From the NCBI RefSeq assembly GCF_000317695.1, contig NC_019771.1:4454001-4518000 (forward strand): a DNA stretch of 64,000 bases. The letters are read 5' to 3'. Shown piece by piece: positions 26,936-35,961 of this stretch. The position numbers were made by a program, and so were the translations under genes. This DNA is from Anabaena cylindrica PCC 7122 (GTDB lineage: Bacteria > Cyanobacteriota > Cyanobacteriia > Cyanobacteriales > Nostocaceae). The notes beneath the pieces are model-generated. The model was not told the DNA's origin. It did no database searches and worked only from the letters and a program-made list of their open reading frames with translations. Position 1 is the stretch's first letter. Every line of letters begins with the position of its first letter.

Positions 26936-28030
26936 ATGGCTGAATCATACCTGCTGGAGAAACTTAAATCTGTTGAACAAACTTTTCATGAATTAACACG
27001 TCGGTTAGGCGACCCTGATACGACTAAAAATCCTGATGAGTATCAAAAAATTGCTAAGTCTCGTTCTTCCTTGGAAGAAGTAGTAAATACTTATGAAACT
27101 TGGAAGACGGCGCAGGAAGACTTGACAGGCGCACGTCAAGTACTTAAAGAAGCAAATAATGATCCTGAGTTGCAAGAAATGGCAGCTTTGGAAGTTAGTG
27201 AATTAGTAGAAAAGCTAGAATACCTAGAAAGTCGCTTGAAGATTTTGCTGCTACCCCGTGACCCCAATGATGATAAAAACATCATGTTGGAAATTCGGGC
27301 TGGGACTGGTGGAGATGAAGCGAGCATTTGGGCTGGTGATTTGTTGCGGATGTATTCCCGCTATGCTGACACTCAAAGTTGGAAAGTGAAGCTAGTCAGC
27401 GAGTCTCTAGGTGAGATGGGTGGCTTCAAAGAAGTGATTCTGGAAATTCAAGGCGATAGTGTTTACAGCAAGCTGAAGTTTGAAGCAGGAGTACATCGTG
27501 TACAACGTGTCCCCGCAACAGAAGCCGGGGGAAGAGTTCACACTTCTACCGCCACGATCGCTATTATGCCAGAAGTGGATGATGTAGAAATTCATATTGA
27601 CCCGAAAGATATTGAAATGAGTACAGCCCGTTCTGGTGGTGCTGGTGGACAAAACGTCAACAAAGTGGAAACAGCCGCTGACTTGTTCCACAAACCAACA
27701 GGAATCAGAATTTTCTGTACAGAAGAACGTAGCCAGTTGCAAAACAAAGAACGGGCTATGCAAATTCTGCGAGCTAAACTCTATGAGATCAAGTTACGGG
27801 AACAACAAGAGGCTGTCACTTCGATGAGGCGATCGCAAGTCGGCACAGGTTCCCGTTCCGAAAAAATTCGTACCTACAATTATAAAGATAGTCGGGTTAC
27901 TGACCACCGATTAGGTCAAAATTTTACCCTTAATCCTGTATTGGAAGGCGATTTAGAAACAGTAATCCAATCTTGTATTTCTCAAGACCAGCAAGAGCGT
28001 TTAGCTGAATTAGCTACCTCTGGCAGCTAA
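26936..28030 (+). CDS. prfA: Peptide chain release factor RF1
   Basis: The 364-residue factor reads UAA and UAG. It has the catalytic GGQ within SGGAGGQNVNKVETA and the PAT tripeptide (VQRVPATEAGG) that marks RF1 rather than RF2. The N-terminal helical domain and C-terminal domain are complete. It ends the supercluster and is convergent with the next gene, ten bases apart. Confidence 0.97.
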   Translation: MAESYLLEKLKSVEQTFHELTRRLGDPDTTKNPDEYQKIAKSRSSLEEVVNTYETWKTAQEDLTGARQVLKEANNDPELQEMAALEVSELVEKLEYLESRLKILLLPRDPNDDKNIMLEIRAGTGGDEASIWAGDLLRMYSRYADTQSWKVKLVSESLGEMGGFKEVILEIQGDSVYSKLKFEAGVHRVQRVPATEAGGRVHTSTATIAIMPEVDDVEIHIDPKDIEMSTARSGGAGGQNVNKVETAADLFHKPTGIRIFCTEERSQLQNKERAMQILRAKLYEIKLREQQEAVTSMRRSQVGTGSRSEKIRTYNYKDSRVTDHRLGQNFTLNPVLEGDLETVIQSCISQDQQERLAELATSGS

Positions 28031-28039
28031 TCTTCAACA

Positions 28040-28486
28040 TTAAATATCCTGAAAAACCGCTTGTTCTTCTGTTACATTTAACACTAACAGGCGGTTTTCT
28101 AATGATTGATGGAGTGCATCTTCAATCCCACTCAGATAATGGTAATAGACAAACTCATAACCTATGACATGGTTTAATCTCGTCCATTCTTTGAGATTTT
28201 GGCAATTGTTAATTAACTTTTCTACTTCTTTGTGCCAACGGGCAAAAATCCGATAGCTGAAAAAACTGCTGCAAATGTTACCTTGATGATCCCAATAAGA
28301 AATAGACACCTGATGCTTGAGACAGTGAATTTTTTTGATTTGCTTCACATTGTAGCCTTTAGCTTGTAAAGCTTCTTGGGCTTCAGCTTCCGAAATGTCC
28401 CACTGTTGTGGTTTAATTTTATTAGAGCTAATTAGGTTTTTACCTTTGCGGCGATATTTATTAATTTCGCGTAAATGGCGAGACAT
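28040..28486 (-). CDS. Unknown basic protein
   Basis: The 148-residue product is basic at its start (MSRHLREINKYRRKGKN) and rich in aromatic residues in the middle; I recognise no family. It has no signal peptide or membrane segment. Its C-terminal coding sequence contains the inverted repeat that probably terminates prfA. It is divergent from an XRE regulator gene, with shared candidate operators between them. Confidence 0.6.
   Translation of the reverse strand: MSRHLREINKYRRKGKNLISSNKIKPQQWDISEAEAQEALQAKGYNVKQIKKIHCLKHQVSISYWDHQGNICSSFFSYRIFARWHKEVEKLINNCQNLKEWTRLNHVIGYEFVYYHYLSGIEDALHQSLENRLLVLNVTEEQAVFQDI
28053..28098 (+). terminator. prfA terminator inside the convergent gene
   Basis: AAAACCGC and GCGGTTTT form the stem, which may extend through GTT/AAC with small bulges; TTTTC follows on the + strand. 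It lies 23 bases past the prfA stop and codes for residues near the C-terminus of the minus-strand gene. Confidence 0.6.
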
Positions 28487-28616
28487 GATGCACCTGGAAT
28501 AGGATTGGCAGAAATCTAGAGTTGGTAGCTAAATCCTTGTCACCAACTAACTCTTTTCACTTCAAGCTAGTTTAGATAATTTACCACTCTTGTGTTTCTT
28601 TAAGTTTATATATAAA

Positions 28617-28696
28617 AACTTTAGTTATAGTTTAATTCCAAAAACCGTAGATGTCAATATAAAACTAAAGTTGTAATATTAAAAGTAAAGTTGTCA
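28617..28696. promoter_or_regulatory. Candidate operators for the XRE regulator
   Basis: AACTTTAGTT (28617-28626) is the reverse complement of AACTAAAGTT (28663-28672). A third related site AGTAAAGTTGTCA (28684-28696) repeats the ACTAAAGTTGTAA site (28664-28676) exactly 20 bp later, two helical turns. They sit in the divergent promoter region before the XRE gene. Confidence 0.45.
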
Positions 28697-28725
28697 AAAC
28701 AACTGACTATTTACCTATAGAAGCA

Positions 28726-29088
28726 GTGAATATTGAAAGCAGAGAAAAACTGATTGAGATTATCAAACTAGCTCGTGGTGAGATGAGTAAACGGGCATTT
28801 GGCAAACTTTTGGGTGTTTCTGCTACCTCAGTTCAGATGTGGGAAAAAGGCGTAAAAGTTCCAGATACTGAGAATTTGGCGAAAATCGCAGCGAGAGCGG
28901 GTTACACACTAGAAGAATTACTCAGTTGTTTAGAAGGCAAGCCAATACAAGAAACCTCTGATTTGATTTTAATTTTGAGGCAAATTCAGCATATGCCTTT
29001 GAGTCAAGTAGCGCAAATTGTGCAAGCGGCGGCAGATAGATTAGCTGCTGTAGCGGAAGCTTCTAGTGATGAAGCAAAAGTGAGTTGA
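28726..29088 (+). CDS. XRE-family helix-turn-helix regulator
   Basis: The 120-residue protein has an N-terminal HTH_3 domain at about residues 5-62 with the typical MSKRAFGKLLGVSATSVQMWEKG recognition segment, followed by a helical tail likely for dimerisation. The start is GTG. It lies ten bases before a DUF29 gene and upstream of a restriction-modification gene. It may control one or both; the repeated AAAGTTGT sites upstream suggest autoregulation. Function beyond DNA binding is inference. Confidence 0.85.
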   Translation: MNIESREKLIEIIKLARGEMSKRAFGKLLGVSATSVQMWEKGVKVPDTENLAKIAARAGYTLEELLSCLEGKPIQETSDLILILRQIQHMPLSQVAQIVQAAADRLAAVAEASSDEAKVS

Positions 29089-29097
29089 ATTATACTC

Positions 29098-29568
29098 GTG
29101 ACGATAGATATGGACAAATCTTTTTTGTATGAACAAGATTTTTATGGTTGGACACAGCAACAAGCTAGAGCTTTGGAACAGAAGCTAGTTCTGGAACTGG
29201 ACTGGCAACACTTACAAGAGGAAATTCAAGCTTTGGGACGACAGGAGTATCGGGAATTGGTTAGTCGTCTGAGTGTATTAATCGGTCATCTTTTGAAGTG
29301 GGAATATCAATCTGAACAACGCTCTCGCAGTTGGTTTTTAACAATTCGAGAACAGCGTCGTGCCATTCACAGGCATTTGCGACAGAACCCCAGTTTAAAG
29401 TCTCGCACAGAAGAAGCTTTGTTAGATGGCTTTGAGGCAGGGGTTGATTTAGCTTTAAGAGAAACTAATTTACCATTAAGAACTTTTCCTGAGCATTGTT
29501 CCTATTTATTCGATGATATCATTTCAGATAATTTTCTGTGTGATACTCGTCAGGATTGGGAAGGTTGA
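29098..29568 (+). CDS. DUF29 family protein
   Basis: The 156-residue protein matches the DUF29 pattern frequent in cyanobacteria: YEQDFYGWTQQQARAL near the start, LDWQHLQEEIQALGRQEYRE, LLKWEYQ and WFLTIREQRRAI. The function is unknown; the family is often multicopy near mobile or toxin-antitoxin genes. The frame starts with GTG at 29098 or ATG at 29110. It probably shares a transcript with the XRE gene ten bases upstream. Confidence 0.8.
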   Translation: MTIDMDKSFLYEQDFYGWTQQQARALEQKLVLELDWQHLQEEIQALGRQEYRELVSRLSVLIGHLLKWEYQSEQRSRSWFLTIREQRRAIHRHLRQNPSLKSRTEEALLDGFEAGVDLALRETNLPLRTFPEHCSYLFDDIISDNFLCDTRQDWEG

Positions 29569-29605
29569 TTTTTTCTCTTTTTTTAGCAATGTTTAATCTC
29601 TTGCG

Positions 29606-29692
29606 ATTAGAAGACTCTGGATTTATTGAACCGCGAAGGACGCGAAGAGCGCGAAGGAAGAAGGAAGAAGGAAGAAGGAAGAAGAGAGAAGA
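29606..29692 (+). repeat. Dispersed CGCGAAG repeat, copy 1
   Basis: TGGATTTATTGAACCGCGAAG continues into GACGCGAAGAGCGCGAAGG and a GAAGGAA run. Copies with the same order of elements occur near 40806 and 44886. Confidence 0.75.
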
Positions 29693-29789
29693 TGAGTTTG
29701 GGTATTTATGGAAATGATTGTACTATTTTGGTTGATTAATTTGTAACATGGGGATTATTGAAGGTACTTAAGATAATTCCCTTGCGAAA

Positions 29790-32477
29790 ATGGTAGCAGC
29801 TACACCGGAAAGTTTGGCAAAGTTTGTGAGTTTTTGTCAGCAGCACATTACGGGACAGGAACGGAAGGAAGCGCAAACTTTTTTAGACCGATTTTTTCGG
29901 GCGTTTGGACATGAGGGGGCTTTGGAAGCTGGTGCAACTTACGAGGAAGCTATAAAAAAAAGTAGCAAACAGGGGAAAACTGGTTTTGCTGATTTGGTTT
30001 GGAAACCTCGCGTTTTGATTGAGATGAAAAAGCGGGGAGAAGATTTAAGTAAGCATTATTCTCAGGCTTTTGATTATTGGACGCGGTTGGTTCCCAATCG
30101 TCCTAAATATGTAATTTTGTGCAACTTTGATGAGTTTTGGATATTTGATTTTGATATTCAGTTAGACACACCTGTAGATAAAATTGCGCTGGAGCAATTG
30201 CCAGAACGGGCAGGGGCTTTGGTATTTATGGAATTAGGGCAAAAAACTCCTGTATTCCAAAATAATCAGGTTGAGGTGACAGAACGCGCTGCACGGCGGA
30301 TGGGAGAATTATTATTAGAGTTGGAAAAACGAGGAATTGAAAAGTTAACAGCACAGCGTTTTATTTTGCAATGTGTGTTAGCAATGTTTGCAGAAGATAG
30401 ACAACTTTTACCTCATGATATGTTTGTTTCTTGTGTGCAAGATTGCAAAAATGGGGCGAGTTCTTATGATGTTTTGGGTGGTTTGTTTCGGGAAATGAAT
30501 CAATTGGGTAAAACTCCTGCGGGACGTTATCAAGGAGTAGATTATTTCAATGGTGGGTTATTTTCGCAAATTCATGCAATTGAGTTAACAAGAGAAGAAT
30601 TAAATTTTTTGGATGTCTCTGCGCGGGAGGATTGGAGTAAGGTACGTCCGGCTATTTTCGGGAATTTGTTTGAAGAGACGGTGGATAAAAAAGAGCGTCA
30701 TGCTAGAGGTATTCATTATACTTCTGAAGCGGACATTATGAAAATTGTCCGTCCAACTATTAGCCGTTTTTGGGAAGAAAGAATTGAGGAAGCAAGTACA
30801 ATTAAGGAACTTTCAGGACTGCAATTAGAGTTGCAAAGTTATCGTGTTTTAGATCCTGCTTGTGGTTCGGGTAATTTTCTCTATATGGCTTATCAGGAGT
30901 TGAAGAGAATTGAAAGTTTGCTGTTAGAGAAAATGCAACAAAAACGAAAATCTGAAGATAAGCAAATGCAAATGGGTTTGGTGACTCCATTACAATTTTA
31001 TGGAATGGATACAAATCCTTTTGCTGTGGAATTAGCACGGGTGACTTTGATGATTGCGCGGAAGATTGCAATTGATAATTTGAATTTAACTGAACCGGCA
31101 TTACCGTTGGATACTTTAGATAATAATATTGTCTGTCAAGATGCGTTATTTAGTGAATGGGTAAAAGCTGATGCTATGATTGGAAATCCACCTTTTTTGG
31201 GTGGTAATCGAATTCGTTTAGATTTAGGAGATGAATATGCTGAGTGTATTTTTAGAAAATTTTCAGAAGTAAAATCACAAGTAGATTTTTGTGTTTATTG
31301 GTTTCGTCTAGCTCATGAATCTCTTAATGGAAAAGGTAGAGCAGGTTTAGTTGGTACTAATTCTATCAGTCAGGGAAATAGTAGATATGCTTCTTTAGAC
31401 TATATCACCAGGAACAGCGGTTATATTCATGAAGCAATTCCAACTCAAAATTGGTCTGGAGAAGCACAAGTTTATGTTAGTATTGTGAATTGGTGTTATG
31501 AAAAAGCATTTAAATTGTATTTAGATAATCAGGTAGTTACAAAAATTAGTTCCTCTCTAAGCTCAACAGTTGATGTTTCGATAGCTATTAAATTAAATTC
31601 AAATCTTGATCTATGTTTTGAAGGAGTTAAGCCGAATGCGAAAGGTTTTATAATCACAGAAAATCAAGCTCAAGAGTGGATAAAATCTAATTTTAAAAAC
31701 GCAGTAGTAATTAAGTTATTTTTAGATGCAGGAGACTTAACCAAAGTTCCACATGGAAAACCAAGTAGGTGGGTTATTGATTTTGAAAATATGAGTTTAG
31801 AGGAAGCTAGTGATTATATTCTACCTTTTGAACACGTTAGAGTTACTGTAAAACCAGAACGAGAAAATAACCGTGAACCTGTTTTAAGAGAAAAATGGTG
31901 GAGGTTTAAACGTACTCATACCGCAATGAGACAAGCACTGATTTCTCTAAAAACTTATTTTACTGTTCCTGCTCACTCAAAATGGTTTATTTTTGTTCCT
32001 TCATTTTCCAATTGGCTACCTAATAACTCTACCAAAGTTGTAGCATCAGATGACTTTTATATATTAGGAATTCTCACATCTAGTGTACATCGTGTTTGGG
32101 TAAAAGCGCAAAGCTCTACTCTTGGAGAGACCACACGTTACACTCACAACACCTGTTTTGAAACATTCCCATTTCCCCAAACCCCAGACGCTAAATTAGT
32201 ACAAAAAATTCGCGCCAAATCTAAAGAACTTCATCAATATCGCACAGCACAAATGGAATTACAACAGTGGGGAATTACGACACTTTATAATAAATTCTTT
32301 CACGAACCAACTAGCCAACTTTATCAACTGCATCAACAACTAGATAAACTAGTAATGCAAGCTTATGATTTTCACTCTAATGATGATTTGCTAGAAAAAC
32401 TACTCAACTTAAACACAGAACTTGCAGAAAAAGAAAAACAAGGAATAAAAATCATCGGACCCTGGTCGCCAAATTAG
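29790..32477 (+). CDS. MmeI-like type IIL restriction-modification enzyme
   Basis: The 895-residue protein looks complete for the MmeI family (about 920 residues), which joins endonuclease, N6-adenine methyltransferase and target recognition in one chain. A nuclease site D68...E78-M-K80 lies in the N-terminal domain. The SAM motif DPACGSGNF begins at D355 and catalytic NPPF is at 466-469, with the phenylalanine typical of N6-adenine enzymes. A target-recognition region and helical C-terminal domain follow (THTAMRQALISL, SSVHRVWVKAQSS, CFETFPFPQ). Such enzymes methylate one strand and cut about 20 bp away. The recognition sequence cannot be read directly. No separate methyltransferase or specificity gene is nearby. 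Lack of HIP1 sites here suggests recent arrival. Confidence 0.9.
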   Translation: MVAATPESLAKFVSFCQQHITGQERKEAQTFLDRFFRAFGHEGALEAGATYEEAIKKSSKQGKTGFADLVWKPRVLIEMKKRGEDLSKHYSQAFDYWTRLVPNRPKYVILCNFDEFWIFDFDIQLDTPVDKIALEQLPERAGALVFMELGQKTPVFQNNQVEVTERAARRMGELLLELEKRGIEKLTAQRFILQCVLAMFAEDRQLLPHDMFVSCVQDCKNGASSYDVLGGLFREMNQLGKTPAGRYQGVDYFNGGLFSQIHAIELTREELNFLDVSAREDWSKVRPAIFGNLFEETVDKKERHARGIHYTSEADIMKIVRPTISRFWEERIEEASTIKELSGLQLELQSYRVLDPACGSGNFLYMAYQELKRIESLLLEKMQQKRKSEDKQMQMGLVTPLQFYGMDTNPFAVELARVTLMIARKIAIDNLNLTEPALPLDTLDNNIVCQDALFSEWVKADAMIGNPPFLGGNRIRLDLGDEYAECIFRKFSEVKSQVDFCVYWFRLAHESLNGKGRAGLVGTNSISQGNSRYASLDYITRNSGYIHEAIPTQNWSGEAQVYVSIVNWCYEKAFKLYLDNQVVTKISSSLSSTVDVSIAIKLNSNLDLCFEGVKPNAKGFIITENQAQEWIKSNFKNAVVIKLFLDAGDLTKVPHGKPSRWVIDFENMSLEEASDYILPFEHVRVTVKPERENNREPVLREKWWRFKRTHTAMRQALISLKTYFTVPAHSKWFIFVPSFSNWLPNNSTKVVASDDFYILGILTSSVHRVWVKAQSSTLGETTRYTHNTCFETFPFPQTPDAKLVQKIRAKSKELHQYRTAQMELQQWGITTLYNKFFHEPTSQLYQLHQQLDKLVMQAYDFHSNDDLLEKLLNLNTELAEKEKQGIKIIGPWSPN

Positions 32478-32531
32478 AATATTTCTCTCTGTGTCTCTGC
32501 GTCTCTGCGTGAGAAAAAGAATTTCCGAATT

Positions 32532-32966
32532 TTAAAACCACTCTCCACCCCGAAAACGCCAGCGGGGAAAAATAATCCTCATTAAACTTTGTGAAATAAT
32601 AAAAACAGCCAACCAAACAATACTGTAATGTAGAAAAAATACTCCTACTGGTAATTCTTCTTTAGGCATAGGTATGGGTAAAAATCCAAAAATCTTGACT
32701 CCACAAAATATAAATACCATTTCCCAAATACCAGCAAAAAGTTGATAAGCTGCTGGCCAGTCCCTATCCCAACGCGATTTTTGCAAATAGTTATAAACAA
32801 CATCCCAACCTAAACCAAAGATGACAACATAGGCAATTATCCAAAAATAAACTGTGTGAGGACGGTTGCCAATTAAACCAATGGCAAAAGGTATAGATAC
32901 TAATATTCCGACAGTTAGTAATAATAATAATCGAGTTTGCCAACGACCAAATAAAGTTGGAGTCAT
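32532..32966 (-). CDS. Small membrane protein of unknown function
   Basis: The 144-residue product has about four hydrophobic helices (LLLLTVGILVSIPFAIGLIG, YFWIIAYVVIFGLGW, a third around MVFIFCGVKIFGF, and a C-terminal one). I recognise no family. The frame continues upstream to a TTG inside a GGGGAGGGG repeat, giving MRGGVGGG; this is repeat translation, so I chose the ATG at 32966. It probably sits in the plasma membrane. Confidence 0.7.
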   Translation of the reverse strand: MTPTLFGRWQTRLLLLLTVGILVSIPFAIGLIGNRPHTVYFWIIAYVVIFGLGWDVVYNYLQKSRWDRDWPAAYQLFAGIWEMVFIFCGVKIFGFLPIPMPKEELPVGVFFLHYSIVWLAVFIISQSLMRIIFPRWRFRGGEWF

Positions 32967-33011
32967 AAATAAATACTGTGTAATTAAAGGATTAAAATCA
33001 ATATTGATAGC

Positions 33012-33061
33012 ATTTCTAATAACCCCTCCCCCAACCCCTCCCCGCAAGCGAGGAGGGGGCT
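33012..33061. repeat. C-rich inverted repeat
   Basis: CCCCTCCCCCAACCCCTCCCC, GCAAGC and GAGGAGGGGG form a strong hairpin upstream of the membrane-protein gene. It looks like a dispersed palindromic element. Confidence 0.6.
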
Positions 33062-33101
33062 ATGATATTAATTAGGAAATGCTCTATGTCCTGGAGTAGT
33101 A

Positions 33102-33118
33102 GCGGGCAAGATGCCCGC
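33102..33118. repeat. GCGGGC hairpin repeat
   Basis: GCGGGC-AAGAT-GCCCGC lies 75 bp beyond the stop of the SGNH hydrolase gene read on the minus strand. The wider GGCAAGATGCCCGCACCAC sequence is a type of dispersed repeat common in Nostocales; it may also terminate transcription. Confidence 0.6.
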
Positions 33119-33192
33119 ACCACAAGAATTTTTTGGATATTTTCAGAAGTATCTAATTATGAATTGCAAATTAAAAACTATGAATTTTCTAA

Positions 33193-33906
33193 TTAAAGTT
33201 GGTAATCTACTTGGCAATGGTATTTTGCTAATTCTGACCAGTTGAGGACAGCTTCTAATAGGTCTTGATAACCGAGAGTATTGGGGTGAAGTCCATCTGG
33301 TGTAATGCGTTTTTCTCTCCAATCTGCACTACGTTCCATCCATTGGTCAAAAATATCTAAATAGGGTATTTGCCGTTGTTCACAAGCTATGCGAGTGGCT
33401 TCTTTGTAGCGGTATTGGTCGGTGTGATTGTAGTATAGACAATCGAGAAATGGCATTTTAGTCTCATCTACGGGAACCATTCCTACAAAGACAACGGGAC
33501 ACAGTTGTTGTGCTTGGTCTAGTAATGCCGATATTTCGGTTTCAAATTGAGAGAAATCTGTGTAATTTTTGCCGTTGGGACGACCTAAGCGGGGTGTGTC
33601 GTTAACTCCGACAGATAACATTATCATGTCAGGGAAACGGTTGCGGATTTCTCCGCGATTGCGAAATTCTATTTCTAGCCTTTGGGAAACTTGTTGAGTG
33701 CGATCGCCCCTAACCCCTAAATTATATAGCACATGACCGACACTATCCGGTAACATCCACCACCGTCTTAGTTGTTCCACCCAACCACCTTTATCCGGGT
33801 CGCCGTATCCATATACTAAGCTATCCCCCAAGGCAACAATCTTTAGAGGCTGGCATAATTTTGGCGCTACAGACAGCATTGAGGAGGAAGGCTTCAAGGT
33901 TTGCAT
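33193..33906 (-). CDS. SGNH/GDSL-family esterase or lipase
   Basis: The 237-residue protein has the four SGNH blocks: GDSL with nucleophile S29, NLGVRGD with G64, GVND with N102 and DGLHP with D204 and H207. It has no clear signal peptide, so it is probably cytoplasmic. It resembles TesA/arylesterase-type acyl-ester hydrolases; the substrate is unknown. The ATG follows a sizeable promoter region. No operon partner. Confidence 0.9.
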   Translation of the reverse strand: MQTLKPSSSMLSVAPKLCQPLKIVALGDSLVYGYGDPDKGGWVEQLRRWWMLPDSVGHVLYNLGVRGDRTQQVSQRLEIEFRNRGEIRNRFPDMIMLSVGVNDTPRLGRPNGKNYTDFSQFETEISALLDQAQQLCPVVFVGMVPVDETKMPFLDCLYYNHTDQYRYKEATRIACEQRQIPYLDIFDQWMERSADWREKRITPDGLHPNTLGYQDLLEAVLNWSELAKYHCQVDYQL

Positions 33907-34565
33907 CTTAAACAGCAGTGTAAGTGTGATTTATGTCTTTACAAGATTCTATACATCTTTGCACTATTTTATGGTATCTTTTTTATCTTTTCATCTGAAA
34001 CACGGTAGATTAAATCTGTTAGACTGTCTCACTGGACTTTGAATTTGAGGAGATACAAAAGAATTTTCCAACTATTATGCCAATAGTACAACTTAATACC
34101 TATAAATTATTTGTAAATCATATTACTTCTGTAAAGTCAATAGTAAATATACTGTATATAGAGTATTACAGCAAAATTCAGGAGTAAAACTGGCTTGGTT
34201 TATCGCTTTGAATTTAGATTCTGTACCTCATTTATCTGCAATCTGCTGTAAACTTGTATAGATACAAAGATATATCAAAAATTTCGGCAATTTAACTTTG
34301 AATTTAGCAAATTTATCAAAATGAGTTTGAATTTTACAAAATTGGCATCTCTTTAATGCTTAACATAAGAAATCAGAATTCTTTTGATCTAAAAACCTTG
34401 AAAAATTAATTTGACATAGCTTTATCCAAAAAAAATATCTAAACCAGGCACTACTTTTAATTAGCTACGTCAACAAATTTACATTTATTTAATTAGATGG
34501 GATTAATTTTCTAGCCCAATACAATGCATTGCATTGAATAAACAACTACCAACTCGAAATTCCTA
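33907..34565. other. AT-rich intergenic region
   Basis: About 659 bp between divergent genes. It contains runs of A/T, a near-palindromic segment around TAAATATACTGTATATAGAG (34143-34162) and no ORF or RNA gene that I can support. Confidence 0.5.
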
Positions 34566-35873
34566 ATGTCCTTAGATCATATGACTCGTAGGTTCTGTCA
34601 AAATCCGATGTGGCTGCATAAATCCTCAATCAATACATTTTTTAGCAGGATGAAAATGAATTTATTCTCCTTTGGTTCGCAGCGTAGACAAAGGATGAAT
34701 TGGTATTCTAAATTACTGAAAACTCTGTTTCCGTGTTTATTTTTAATTTCCTTCGTTGCAGTTTTATGGGGAAATAGCTTCATTGCTGTGAACGCCCAAA
34801 CACCTCGTCAAGAAATTCGTGGAGTGTGGATTACCAACAACGATCTTAACGTCTTCAAAGAGCGTGACAAAGTTCAGGATGCTGTCACAAAAATGCGAAA
34901 GCTTAACTTCAATACCATCTATCCTGTAGTTTGGAATTCTGGTTATGTGATGTATCCTAGCAACGTAGCTAAAAATTTAGATATTCAACCTTTTGTTTTT
35001 CGTGGTTCAGATGGACATGATATTCTTGCTGATATAATTAATAAAGCCCATCGTCAAAATTTACTTGTAATTCCTTGGTTTGAGTTTGGTTTTATGGCTC
35101 CTCCCACCTCGGAACTAGCATTAAATAAACCAGAATGGTTTACACAAAAACGGAACGGTAGTCAAACTTCCGTTAGTGCGGCTGGTGAAGTTTCATGGTT
35201 AAATCCCTTTCATCCAGAAGTACAAAATTTTATCACCAATCTGTTGTTAGAACTTACCAATAACTATGACATTGATGGTATTCAGTTTGATGATCACATG
35301 AGTTTACCTCATGAATTTGGCTATGATAAATATACAGTTGCCTTGTACCGCCAAGAAACCAAAAAGAATCCTCCAACAGATCCTCAAGATCCAGAATGGG
35401 TAAGCTGGCGTGCGAATAAAATCACAGATTTCATGGTTAGACTTAACGAAAGAGTTAAGCAAGTAAAACCAAAAGCAATTTTTTCAGTTTCACCTAATTA
35501 CTACGATTTTGCTTACAAGTTTCAACTACAAGACTGGCTCAAATGGGTGCGATCTAACATAGTAGATGAGCTAATTGTACAAGTTTATCGAGACAATTTA
35601 GATCAATTTAACGCCAAGATTTCCCGTACCGAAATCCAAGAAGTACAGCAAATAATTCCTACTGGAGTTGGAATTATGGCAGGGTTAAGAACTAAACCCG
35701 TATCCATGAATCAAATTAAATCTCAAGTACGAGCCGCACAACAACGTGGATTAGGTGTAGTTTTCTTTTATTATGAAAGTCTTTGGAATAATTCTTCAGA
35801 GTCATTCAGTCAGCGTTTAAAAGGATTTCAAAGTCTTTTCCCCTATCCTGCATTGCGATTAGCAATTGAGTGA
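34566..35873 (+). CDS. GHL10-family glycoside hydrolase, secreted
   Basis: From about residue 80 the 435-residue frame matches the GHL10 family (formerly DUF187): EIRGVWITNNDLNVF, a TIM-barrel with NFNTIYPVVWNSGYVMYPS, VIPWFEFGFMAP, DIDGIQFDDHMSLP and the C-terminal GVGIMAGLRTKP and GVVFFYYESLW. These are putative glycosidases acting in the periplasm on polysaccharide or peptidoglycan. A hydrophobic signal segment lies at residues 50-77 with cleavage near VNA. The true start may be an ATG at 34656 (AGGA five bases before) or 34695; the longest frame is given because none is decisive. Confidence 0.85.
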   Translation: MSLDHMTRRFCQNPMWLHKSSINTFFSRMKMNLFSFGSQRRQRMNWYSKLLKTLFPCLFLISFVAVLWGNSFIAVNAQTPRQEIRGVWITNNDLNVFKERDKVQDAVTKMRKLNFNTIYPVVWNSGYVMYPSNVAKNLDIQPFVFRGSDGHDILADIINKAHRQNLLVIPWFEFGFMAPPTSELALNKPEWFTQKRNGSQTSVSAAGEVSWLNPFHPEVQNFITNLLLELTNNYDIDGIQFDDHMSLPHEFGYDKYTVALYRQETKKNPPTDPQDPEWVSWRANKITDFMVRLNERVKQVKPKAIFSVSPNYYDFAYKFQLQDWLKWVRSNIVDELIVQVYRDNLDQFNAKISRTEIQEVQQIIPTGVGIMAGLRTKPVSMNQIKSQVRAAQQRGLGVVFFYYESLWNNSSESFSQRLKGFQSLFPYPALRLAIE

Positions 35874-35912
35874 ATAGGTAATTGGTAATGGGTAATTGGA
35901 GTAAAATAATAA

Positions 35913-35961
35913 AATTACGAATTACGAATTACGAATTACGAATTACGAATTACGAATTATG
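35913..35961. repeat. AATTACG heptamer array
   Basis: Six perfect AATTACG units and a seventh AATTATG unit. The stop codon of the FHA-oxidoreductase gene (minus strand) lies inside the seventh unit. Confidence 0.85.

Noticed and set aside
32967..33047. N-terminal extension MRGGVGGG of the small membrane protein
   Set aside because: It is encoded by a dispersed C-rich repeat and needs a TTG start without a ribosome binding site.
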